Below, piece after piece: positions 57,422 through 64,000 of a stretch of 64,000 bases of DNA; position 1 is the stretch's first letter, and every line of letters begins with the position of its first letter. A model generated the notes under the pieces. The model did not search any database, was not told the DNA's origin, and saw only the letters and a list, made by a program, of their open reading frames with translations. Origin of the DNA: CADEEX01 sp964577955 (GTDB taxonomy: Bacteria; Acidobacteriota; Vicinamibacteria; Vicinamibacterales; CAVVIG01); contig CAZOAZ010000001.1 of the NCBI GenBank assembly GCA_964577955.1, positions 1-64,000 on the forward strand. The letters run 5' to 3'. Made by a program: the position numbers and the translations under genes.

Positions 57422-57441
57422 GGAGCCAGTCTATCGGAACG

Positions 57442-58308
57442 TCACGGCGTCGCCGGGACCAGGGACGCCGGTGCGAGGATGTACGCGCAGGGCTCGCCAC
57501 GGCGCCAGGGCGGGGGATGATCCGGCAACTCCTCGACGGTGATGACGATGAACCGCTCGCGTCCGACGATCACCGGCAGCCCGATCATGTCCTGCCAGGC
57601 GGCCAACTCAAGGCGCTCCAACCGCGATCGGAGACACCGGAACCCGTTCGGCAGCGCGCCGATCCACTCGCCGGACAGCAGCATGTCCTCGTGGTGCGGG
57701 TCGAGCATGCTCGGGCCGTTGTCCATGTAGTACTCCGTGAGGTCGGACGTACTGGCGCACTGGATCATCAGGCGCGGCTGCACCATGAAGCAGGACAGCT
57801 CGGCGTGAAAGCCGCCGTAGAGACTGTCGATCGGCCCGGTGCCGGAAATGTACGGGGCCATGCGCCGCGCCGTGCCGGCGGTGATCGCGTAGCTGGACGT
57901 GGTCATGACCCGGTTCGTGCGAATGAGATGCGGGCTGTGCCGGTACTGCGGCGGTTCCCCGTAGCTCCCGCCGAGATAGAACATGTCCCAGTCGTCGGGA
58001 AGCTCGCCGATCGCGCGGTCGAACTGCTCGTGGAAATCAGGCACGCACACTTCGAAGTCGTCCTCGAGGACCAGCACGCGCGGCCAGCGGTGAAACGCGA
58101 TGATCTCGAGCAGCGCACGGTGCGAAGCGGTGCAGCCACTGTTGCCGTTGCGTCGACCCTCGCCGTCGAGAATCTGATCGTAGCCGTCGAAGCGCTCCAC
58201 CTGCAGGTTCCAGCGCCGGCACTGCGCTTCGACATGCGCCCAACGGTCGGTCCGTCGCGCCAGGTTGATGCAGAACACCCGCGTGAAATAGTCGTTCGGA
58301 CTAGTCAC
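57442..58308 (-). CDS. Glycosyltransferase family 25
   Basis: From the GTG at 58308 the protein has 288 residues; an ATG at 58341 would overlap the FkbM gene more. It reads VFCINLARRTDRWAHVEAQC, ASHRALLEIIAFHRWPRVLV and VLEDDFEVC, the features of GT25, which transfers galactose or similar sugars to lipopolysaccharide or protein. A GCTASHRALLE helix supports the donor site. It is the last gene of the second glycan operon, overlapping the FkbM stop by 8 bases. Confidence 0.83.
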   Translation of the reverse strand: MTSPNDYFTRVFCINLARRTDRWAHVEAQCRRWNLQVERFDGYDQILDGEGRRNGNSGCTASHRALLEIIAFHRWPRVLVLEDDFEVCVPDFHEQFDRAIGELPDDWDMFYLGGSYGEPPQYRHSPHLIRTNRVMTTSSYAITAGTARRMAPYISGTGPIDSLYGGFHAELSCFMVQPRLMIQCASTSDLTEYYMDNGPSMLDPHHEDMLLSGEWIGALPNGFRCLRSRLERLELAAWQDMIGLPVIVGRERFIVITVEELPDHPPPWRRGEPCAYILAPASLVPATP

Positions 58309-58864
58309 GCTCGTAGTTCTCCCAGCACCACGGCGCGTCATAGGTCAGATGATGCGTGCGCAGCAGCGCCCGGCGGATGGCGGCATGCCGCGATTCGCAG
58401 TCGGGCACGATCGGATGGAACTGGACCTGGATGTTGCGCAGTTGCGCGGCGCCGTCGGTCGCGATCAAGGCCTCCAGGACTTCGAACTCCATCCCTTCGA
58501 CGTTGATCTTGATCAAGTCGACGCCGCCGAGGCCGGCCAGGATCTCGTTGATGCCGAGCAGCTGCACCTCTTCATAGTCGGGATTGTCGGCGAAGATCCC
58601 GGTCATATCACCCTTGATGCTCATCCGCGCCGTGCGGGTCGTGCCGGCGACCCCGGCGTGTCTCAGGGTCACGCCGGCACAATCGTGGAGTCGTTCGGCC
58701 GCAGCGCGGTAGAAGCGCTCGATCGGCTCGAAGGCGAGAATGCGGCAGCCGTACTTCTGATGGATCGTCTGCGAGAAGGTGCCTTGATAGACGCCGCAAT
58801 CGATCACCAGCGACTCCGGCGTCAGCGGATATTCGTAGCGCTCGTTTTCGGTGAACGGTTTCAT
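58301..58864 (-). CDS. FkbM-family SAM methyltransferase
   Basis: From the ATG at 58864 the protein has 187 residues. LVIDCGVYQGTFSQTIHQ is the SAM loop, ILAFEPIERFYRAAAERL the adenine-binding strand, and DLIKINVEGMEFEVLEAL the family motif with Asp/Glu. FkbM enzymes methylate sugar or polyketide hydroxyls. Here O-methylation of a glycan residue is likely. It overlaps the fucosyltransferase stop by 4 bases (ATGA) and the GT25 start by 8. Confidence 0.83.
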   Translation of the reverse strand: MKPFTENERYEYPLTPESLVIDCGVYQGTFSQTIHQKYGCRILAFEPIERFYRAAAERLHDCAGVTLRHAGVAGTTRTARMSIKGDMTGIFADNPDYEEVQLLGINEILAGLGGVDLIKINVEGMEFEVLEALIATDGAAQLRNIQVQFHPIVPDCESRHAAIRRALLRTHHLTYDAPWCWENYERD

Positions 58865-59580
58865 AAGTGCAGGTCCGTGATGAAGTGCAGATTGCAGAAG
58901 CGGGCGCTGTTGCCTTCGCGAAATTCGCAGTCGTGCTCGACGCCCCCGGCGAGGCCGTCGATGACCGGCGAAAAGACCCTCGCGTGGTTGCCCAGCGTCG
59001 CGGCCCACCACGAAAACGTCGAGTTGCCGCGGAGCAGAATATCCGCCTTCAGGAGGCGGTAGAAGTCGGGAAGAAACGGCGCCCAGTCCTGGAAGGGTTC
59101 GAGCGACAGCGCCGTCTCCTCGGTCACGAATCGGAGTTCATCCACCGGCAGACCAAAGCTCACGCAGGCGTTCCGGTAGGCGGCCTCCGAGACCACAGGA
59201 TAGCCGTAGCCCGCGTAGTCGCCGACTCGGCGGTGCGCCACGAGCGGCCATTTCTCGACGCCGGCCTCGAGCCACGCCGCCACGTCCGGGCGAAACACAA
59301 ACCACGATTGGGTCTGGGCTTTCGTGTAGAGCAGACACTGCTGATTCTGGGCGTAGGTCCGGATGGCGATGTCGTGCTCGCCAGGCGTCAGCGTATTCTC
59401 GTCACGCCGCGGCAGATCCGGGTTCGAAATCGGCGCGTCGTCGAGCGCGAAGATCCGCTGGCCGACCCACGGTTCGCACTGGAACTCGGCGCCGTGCTGT
59501 TCCGCGTAGGCGCGAGCGTAGGCGTAGGTAAACATCTGATTGCCGAAGCGGCCCTGTAAGCTGGCGGCGACGATACCCAC
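58861..59580 (-). CDS. Alpha-1,2-fucosyltransferase-like (GT11)
   Basis: The 239-residue protein shows the GT11 hallmarks: GRFGNQMFTYAYARAYAEQH at the N-terminus (residues 10-29), an AHRRVGDYAGYGY-type segment matching HxRxGD, and the late STFSWWAATLGN motif. GT11 transfers L-fucose to galactose via GDP-fucose. No GDP-fucose synthesis genes are in the window, so donor supply must come from elsewhere. It lies 6 bases after the propeller gene and overlaps FkbM. Confidence 0.85.
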   Translation of the reverse strand: MGIVAASLQGRFGNQMFTYAYARAYAEQHGAEFQCEPWVGQRIFALDDAPISNPDLPRRDENTLTPGEHDIAIRTYAQNQQCLLYTKAQTQSWFVFRPDVAAWLEAGVEKWPLVAHRRVGDYAGYGYPVVSEAAYRNACVSFGLPVDELRFVTEETALSLEPFQDWAPFLPDFYRLLKADILLRGNSTFSWWAATLGNHARVFSPVIDGLAGGVEHDCEFREGNSARFCNLHFITDLHL

Positions 59581-59586
59581 CGATTG

Positions 59587-60699
59587 TCATCTCCACTTCA
59601 GATCGCCGGTCGCGCCGACGACGGTGCAATGAATGTCGTCCGACGGCGACACGTCGTGGACGATGATGTGCGCCGGCGCGAGCCGCTCCATCGTGGCGCG
59701 CATTTCGGGCTCGGCGACGTAGACGCGCACCCGGGTGCGCTTCTGCTGCTCGGCGAACGCCCGCAGCCCCTGGATGGCGCGGAACGCATCGCTGAGGGAC
59801 GCGCCCTCGAAGCGCACTCGTAAGGCGTCGGTGCGCGCGAACGGCGCCCGATAGAGCTCCTGCGCCAGTTCGGCACGATCGAAAAACGCGACACCGGTAT
59901 GGGCGTCGGCTTCGCCGTAGAACGCCAGCACCTGTCCGCCGTCCTCAATCAAGGCGCTGACGTAGAGCACGCCCGGCTTGAAGCCATCGACGACGTCGCC
60001 ACCGTCGAGCAGCGCGCCGGTGCGATAGCGAAGCGCGAGGTGGCGATCGAGCAGGAACGCGCCCTGCAAGTAGCGCTCGTTGGCGATGGTATGCCAGAAC
60101 CCCAGATAACCGTCGTCGAACGGGATCAGGTTGGTGGAGTTGCTCAATCCGCGTTCGAGCTCACCCGACCAACCGTTGTCCTCCTCCTTGACGAGCGACC
60201 ATCCACCCTCGGCGCCACGGACGAAGATCGTCAGCGGATCCAGTTTGTACAGACAGTGCAGGGCGCCGTCATGCTCGAAGAGGACCCAGTTCTTTTCGAT
60301 TCGGCTCGTCGTGATCGGCAGCGTGAAGTCGTCGAATCGCTGCAGCGCATCGCCGAACATCCGCGAGATGGTGGGTTTGATCCGCGTCGCGGTCACCGTG
60401 CTGTGGACGGCGAGGTTCATGCCGTTGAACGCCAGGCAGCGGAAGTCTTCGAGGCGCGTGTCGTGCGTGAATCCCACCTTGGGAAGGGTGCGATAGTCGC
60501 GCAGGGCGAGGGTGCCGCGCTCCAGAATCACCAGCTCCGGGAAGACCAGGTTATGACGAAAGCGGTAGTCGACTTCGCGCCGGCAGAGCAGCCAGACGGC
60601 GTCCGCGGTCAGCAGGGCGCCCGGATTGTAGAGACCGCCGTTGCTGCCGGGCAGATCGCCGCGGTTCAACAGCCGCCGGCGTCGTGACGCAACACTCAT
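59587..60699 (-). CDS. GH130/GH43-like five-bladed propeller protein
   Basis: The 370-residue protein has no signal peptide. NPGALLTADAVWLLCRREVD, GFTHDTRLEDFRCLAFNGMN and EKNWVLFEHDGALHCLYKLD are shared in pattern with the last 300 residues of the protein at the right edge, and resemble GH130-type beta-propellers (RLEDFR, KNW, YKLDP). Such domains bind or phosphorolyse beta-mannosides. Catalytic Asp assignment is not secure. It overlaps the glycosyltransferase gene upstream by 4 bases. An intracellular glycan-binding or trimming role is inferred from the operon. Confidence 0.55.
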   Translation of the reverse strand: MSVASRRRRLLNRGDLPGSNGGLYNPGALLTADAVWLLCRREVDYRFRHNLVFPELVILERGTLALRDYRTLPKVGFTHDTRLEDFRCLAFNGMNLAVHSTVTATRIKPTISRMFGDALQRFDDFTLPITTSRIEKNWVLFEHDGALHCLYKLDPLTIFVRGAEGGWSLVKEEDNGWSGELERGLSNSTNLIPFDDGYLGFWHTIANERYLQGAFLLDRHLALRYRTGALLDGGDVVDGFKPGVLYVSALIEDGGQVLAFYGEADAHTGVAFFDRAELAQELYRAPFARTDALRVRFEGASLSDAFRAIQGLRAFAEQQKRTRVRVYVAEPEMRATMERLAPAHIIVHDVSPSDDIHCTVVGATGDLKWR

Positions 60700-61667
60700 A
60701 GTTCGCCGAGCGGCTGGCCATCGAACCAGTGGTAGCGCGGAAACCGCGCGACGATATCCTCGAGGGTGTCCGGGTGGAGTGACGACAGCAGATAGTAGTT
60801 GCCCTGGGTCTGCGTGGTCCGCGTGCCGAACAGAATATCCAGCATCATGTGCGAGCTGTCCCAGTGCCCTTCAAACTGCCGGTGCGGAACGCCGAACTCG
60901 CGCAGGCGGCGGAGATAGACGCTCGGCGGCGCGGTCTTGTCGAGGCGGCGAGCCGGCGGACCGACGTGATGTAGCTCCTCGCTTTCAATCGTCAGCATGC
61001 GCCGGCTGTAGAAAATCGGCTGACCGGTCCACTCGATCCGGACACCGAAGTGCCAGTCTTCGCCGCCAATCGAGTCGCAGATCTCGTCGAAGCCGTTGAC
61101 CTCGAGCAGCAGGTCGCGCGGCACGCCGACGCTCGAACCAAAAAGTTGAGACCCGCCGATCGTCGTCAAGCCGGTGTCGCTGCCTTGCCCCCACCGCGAG
61201 TCGTAGCCGTGCGGCTCGCTTCGGCTCGAGACGAGGACGCCGTTGTCGACCACCATCTCGAAATGCTTCTGATACGCGCCGGCGACGAGCTGTTCGGCGC
61301 GGGCGCCGGCACGCGCTTCGTCCCACCACCCCGGCATCGGCACCGAGAGATCGTCTACGAACACGATGTAGGGGGCCGTGGCGTGGATGATGCCGGTGTT
61401 CCGCGCACTCGCGGCCGAGAAGAAGTTGCGGGACGTCCGGCGGAAGGCACCGGCGTACGGCGTCGGTTTCGCAGGGACGTGTCGGAACGGAAAGCGGCCG
61501 CGCACGATCGCCGCGAAGACCGCCGTCCGTTCCAGCGAGTAGACGCCGTCGACGACGATCACTTCGACCGCCTCGTCGCCCAGCCCCGCGGCAAAGGCCT
61601 CGGCGAACCACTCGAAGCGCGGGTCGACGCGATGGGTGAGGTAGACGACGCTGATCTCCGCGCTCAT
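60696..61667 (-). CDS. GT-A glycosyltransferase (GT2-like)
   Basis: The 323-residue protein begins ISVVYLTHRVDPRFEWFAEA, has VEVIVVDGVYSLERTAV, and keeps the DxD-like element VFVDDLSVPMPGWWDEAR, followed by GGEDWHFGVRIEWTG with the catalytic Glu-Asp. These match family 2-type enzymes with a C-terminal galactosyltransferase-like patch. The gene overlaps both neighbours by 4 bases (ATGA). Donor and acceptor are unknown. Confidence 0.75.
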   Translation of the reverse strand: MSAEISVVYLTHRVDPRFEWFAEAFAAGLGDEAVEVIVVDGVYSLERTAVFAAIVRGRFPFRHVPAKPTPYAGAFRRTSRNFFSAASARNTGIIHATAPYIVFVDDLSVPMPGWWDEARAGARAEQLVAGAYQKHFEMVVDNGVLVSSRSEPHGYDSRWGQGSDTGLTTIGGSQLFGSSVGVPRDLLLEVNGFDEICDSIGGEDWHFGVRIEWTGQPIFYSRRMLTIESEELHHVGPPARRLDKTAPPSVYLRRLREFGVPHRQFEGHWDSSHMMLDILFGTRTTQTQGNYYLLSSLHPDTLEDIVARFPRYHWFDGQPLGEL

Positions 61668-62272
61668 GGCTTTTGATAGACGCGCCAGCCGCCATGGTCC
61701 TCGACCAGCACGAAGCCGCGTTCGACAAGCCGCTTCATCGCCAGCTGGGTGGTCGGCCAGTCGGCGTCATCGGCGACCCAGTAGCCCTGGCGGGCGAGCT
61801 TCGGCGCCCAGAGTTCCACTTCCTGCGACGAGATCGCCTCGGAGTGATTGCCGTCCTGATGGAGCACCGCGATGCTTTCGTCAACGAACAGCCGGACCGC
61901 GGTGTCGGATCGTTCGCGCATGATGCGGCAATAGCGGGCGACGCCGTTCTTGAGGAGCGCGGCGAGGAAGTGTTCGTAGATCGCGTCGTAGTCGATATTG
62001 CGCCACCATTCGTCATTGGCGGTGTCGTTGACGCCGTCGAGCGATGCCGCCGCGGTCCAGGGATCGATGCCGACGACATACCCTTTGTGCAGCAACTGGT
62101 GGCCAATCGCCATCGCGATGGTGCCGCGTCCGCCGAAGACGCCGATTTCGACCGAAATGTCCGCCTTGCTCTGTTCGACCAGTTCGGCGAGCCGCGTCCC
62201 CTTGTCGGGCGTCGTCCAGCCATGGAGCGGCGCCAGGGCGGCGTCGATGCGCGAATAGAGTTCCTGGTTCAT
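61664..62272 (-). CDS. Class I SAM methyltransferase (Methyltransf_24-like)
   Basis: The 202-residue protein shows SVEIGVFGGRGTIAMAIGHQ as the SAM loop, VVGIDPWTAAASLDG as the second strand and IAVLHQDGNHSEAISSQEVE with the metal-binding Asp and His typical of methyltransferase_24/CmcI-like enzymes. It may methylate a glycan residue, as FkbM could. The gene overlaps the partial gene upstream and the GT gene downstream by 4 bases each. Confidence 0.8.
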   Translation of the reverse strand: MNQELYSRIDAALAPLHGWTTPDKGTRLAELVEQSKADISVEIGVFGGRGTIAMAIGHQLLHKGYVVGIDPWTAAASLDGVNDTANDEWWRNIDYDAIYEHFLAALLKNGVARYCRIMRERSDTAVRLFVDESIAVLHQDGNHSEAISSQEVELWAPKLARQGYWVADDADWPTTQLAMKRLVERGFVLVEDHGGWRVYQKP

Positions 62273-64000
62273 TCGAGCCTTGTCGTGTTCAAGAGGATAT
62301 CAATCCGCCAGAACGGTATGCGGGCGAGATGGGCCTCGCGGTCCTCGATGCCGAGGGTCACGATCAGATCGCGCCCGCCGTGCGCAGCGGCCATGCCGCA
62401 CGCGAACTCGACCCCTTTGTGGGCGAACACGAACGGCCGGGAGATGCGCGTCAGATGGAAGGATGCATCGTACTCGACAAAGCGGTGCAGATAGACGCGC
62501 TCCCACTGGCCGTCGCTGCCTTGGCGCCTGACGGCCTCGTGGACGAGCACCAGCTGCCGATCCGACATCGACGTCGTCGGGCCAGGCCACCCGATGGGTC
62601 CGGCGGAGCCACGCCACCGCGAACCGTTGACCGGGCAGGCGACGGGCGGCTCGATGTCGTACTGTCCGTGTGCGGACGAGAAGCGAAGGATGGTCAGCGG
62701 ATCGTAGCTGTGGATCGCGCGAATCGGACCGTCGCCGGTCACGAACGGCAGCCAGTTCTTCTGCACCGTGTCGTCGAAGCCGCCGACGAGGGGATGATGA
62801 GTGACCACGCGTCCGTCATCCGCCAGCGTGCAGATCGACTGATGCACGCGCCCGCTCGGATGACGGTCCACGGTCGCGCACGTGAAGGCCAGCCCCTGTG
62901 ACGTGGCCACGAGGCGGCAGTCCTCCAGCCCGCGCACGGCAGCGTCTCGTAACGGAGGCGTGTCCAGACTGATCTCGTCCTGGTCGAGGACGTTGAAGGC
63001 GCGATCCAGGTGCATGAGGACATTGCGGGTGCGGTACACGCCGCTGCCGTCGAGCGAACGGTAGTACAACCGCCGTTGCTCGTAGTTGACCAGGCGGCAG
63101 ATGACGGTATAGCCATCGGCCGTGCGGAGCAGGCTTGGATTGCACGGGCGCCAGCCCTCCTCGATTGCCGGCTGCAACCCCAGGTACTCGACGCCTTCGA
63201 GCGGCGACACGTAGCACACCGCGAAGCGTCGCGCCGCTTCAATCGCCGTGTCCGGGGCCAGGCGCGACAGCGCGACGCGCTCGCTGGCGGCAAAGCCGGT
63301 CTCCGCGTGAACGGTGCCAATCGCGGCTTCCGCGAGCTGAAGATCGAGTCCATGCTCATAGACGTCGGCGTGCACGAAATGCATGACCGCGTCGGGCCGG
63401 GGAAGCCGCCGGCCGCGCGAAGCATAGGCGACGGCATCCTCGATCCGGTTCTGGCGGAGGGCGAGCTTCGACAACTCGTAGAGTGGCTCGGCCCGAGCCG
63501 GGTCCGCCGCCGCGGTTTGGGTGAGCGCTGCCGCGGCGAGTTCCGCATGATCAGTGCCGGCCAGGATCTGGCCGATGCACAACCCCGAGTACCACGTCTC
63601 CGCCTCGCTGACTTCCTGGGCGTGGGCGCGGAGCGCCTGCCGGCGGCGGTAGAGCACGAGCGCTTTCAACGGATCGCCGGCGGCCCGGTACGACTGTGCG
63701 AGATAGAAGAGCACGCGCGGATCTTGCGGCGTCTCGGCGAGCTGCGCGGTCAGCCACGCAATGTCTCGAGCGATTTTGTCGACTCGCGAGGCACCATCGC
63801 TGTGATCGTGAATCCAGGCGGTGGCGAGCTGTTCGTATCGGGGACTCGACGCACACGAATAGCGCTCGTGCGTCCGTCCGATCGCGGACCAGCCGAGGCT
63901 GGCGCGCGCCAGCCGCAGATTCCAGTAGCGAAGATCGCCGGCATGCTGCCGCAAGACGATGGCATCAGCGGTCAGGCTGCGGCGTTCGAACGCCGGCGTC
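62269..64000 (-). CDS. Glycosyltransferase-TPR-propeller fusion (N-terminus outside window)
   Basis: The frame is open through the right edge, giving 576 residues here. RRSLTADAIVLRQHAGDLRY then WNLRLARASLGWSAIGRTHE match the end of GT2 enzymes with C-terminal TPR (the acceptor loop and HE). TPR-like helices follow (DPRVLFYLAQSYRAAGDPLK, EPLYELSKLALRQNRIEDAV). The last 300 residues are a five-bladed propeller like that of 59587-60699 (NPSLLRTADGYTVICRLVNY, GLEDCRLVATSQG, QKNWLPFVTG, SYDPLTILRF). A catalytic GT part presumably lies beyond the window. It starts the second glycan operon in view. Confidence 0.72.
   Translation of the reverse strand, partial: TPAFERRSLTADAIVLRQHAGDLRYWNLRLARASLGWSAIGRTHERYSCASSPRYEQLATAWIHDHSDGASRVDKIARDIAWLTAQLAETPQDPRVLFYLAQSYRAAGDPLKALVLYRRRQALRAHAQEVSEAETWYSGLCIGQILAGTDHAELAAAALTQTAAADPARAEPLYELSKLALRQNRIEDAVAYASRGRRLPRPDAVMHFVHADVYEHGLDLQLAEAAIGTVHAETGFAASERVALSRLAPDTAIEAARRFAVCYVSPLEGVEYLGLQPAIEEGWRPCNPSLLRTADGYTVICRLVNYEQRRLYYRSLDGSGVYRTRNVLMHLDRAFNVLDQDEISLDTPPLRDAAVRGLEDCRLVATSQGLAFTCATVDRHPSGRVHQSICTLADDGRVVTHHPLVGGFDDTVQKNWLPFVTGDGPIRAIHSYDPLTILRFSSAHGQYDIEPPVACPVNGSRWRGSAGPIGWPGPTTSMSDRQLVLVHEAVRRQGSDGQWERVYLHRFVEYDASFHLTRISRPFVFAHKGVEFACGMAAAHGGRDLIVTLGIEDREAHLARIPFWRIDILLNTTRLE

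Noticed and set aside
1..64000. CRISPR arrays, rRNA, tRNA, insertion sequences, prophage genes
   Set aside because: No regular repeat-spacer array, no clover-leaf or rRNA stretch, and no transposase, integrase or structural phage protein was recognised on either strand.

Overview
The window is GC-rich, densely coded chromosomal DNA. It most likely comes from an Acidobacteriota genome, probably Vicinamibacteria-like. Pointers are an acidobacterial-type VWFA protein, two paralogous secreted proteins of a kind I know mainly from Acidobacteria, BACON repeats, and several short dispersed repeats lying between and inside genes. No 16S gene is present, so the placement is inference. I found no rRNA, tRNA, CRISPR array, transposase or phage gene.

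Layout. 1-745 is the 5' part of a multi-HAMP sensor kinase. 1068-14344 is a surface-glycan locus: an SDR epimerase, a plant-type UDP-arabinopyranose mutase-like protein, five glycosyltransferases (one double-domain), a Wzm/Wzt-type ABC exporter and a WbsX-methyltransferase fusion. 14469-15846 holds YihY and small basic proteins. 15912-22982 is a cell-surface region: a six-BACON lipoprotein coupled to an outer-membrane barrel, two paralogous membrane-anchored NTF2-like proteins, and on the other strand a three-gene operon of an LPATA-tailed exported protein, a VWFA protein and a class D-like sortase. 23035-30114 carries a DUF5010-like secreted protein, a GntR regulator, a hybrid histidine kinase, an FmdB-like zinc ribbon, a decayed VOC remnant, and an FHA/PP2C phosphatase coupled to a CxxCH protein.

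30149-40671 contains a Tat-exported PrpD-like protein, a multi-module SseB-like protein, an M28-like peptidase lacking its Glu-Glu pair, a tripartite tricarboxylate transporter with TctC and TctB fused, and an OmpA-family protein. 40684-53263 is mostly secreted or degradative enzymes: a deiminase-like protein, an ABM monooxygenase, alpha/beta hydrolases, a PadR/HAAS pair, a TAXI-carboxylesterase fusion and two paralogous secreted proteins. 53370-55956 is a CobS/CobT-like AAA+/VWA pair. 55973-57421 is SelO. 57442-64000 is a second glycan operon, with nearly all junctions overlapping by 4-8 bases: GT25, FkbM methyltransferase, GT11 fucosyltransferase, two beta-propeller proteins, a GT-A enzyme and another methyltransferase. 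It runs off the right edge.

The strongest candidates for something little described are the sortase/LPATA/VWFA operon in a presumably diderm bacterium, the TAXI receptor-carboxylesterase fusion, and hairpin repeats that have become in-frame parts of proteins. Many genes also have a TANNNT-like hexamer only 7-14 bases before the start codon, suggesting short-leader or leaderless transcripts.
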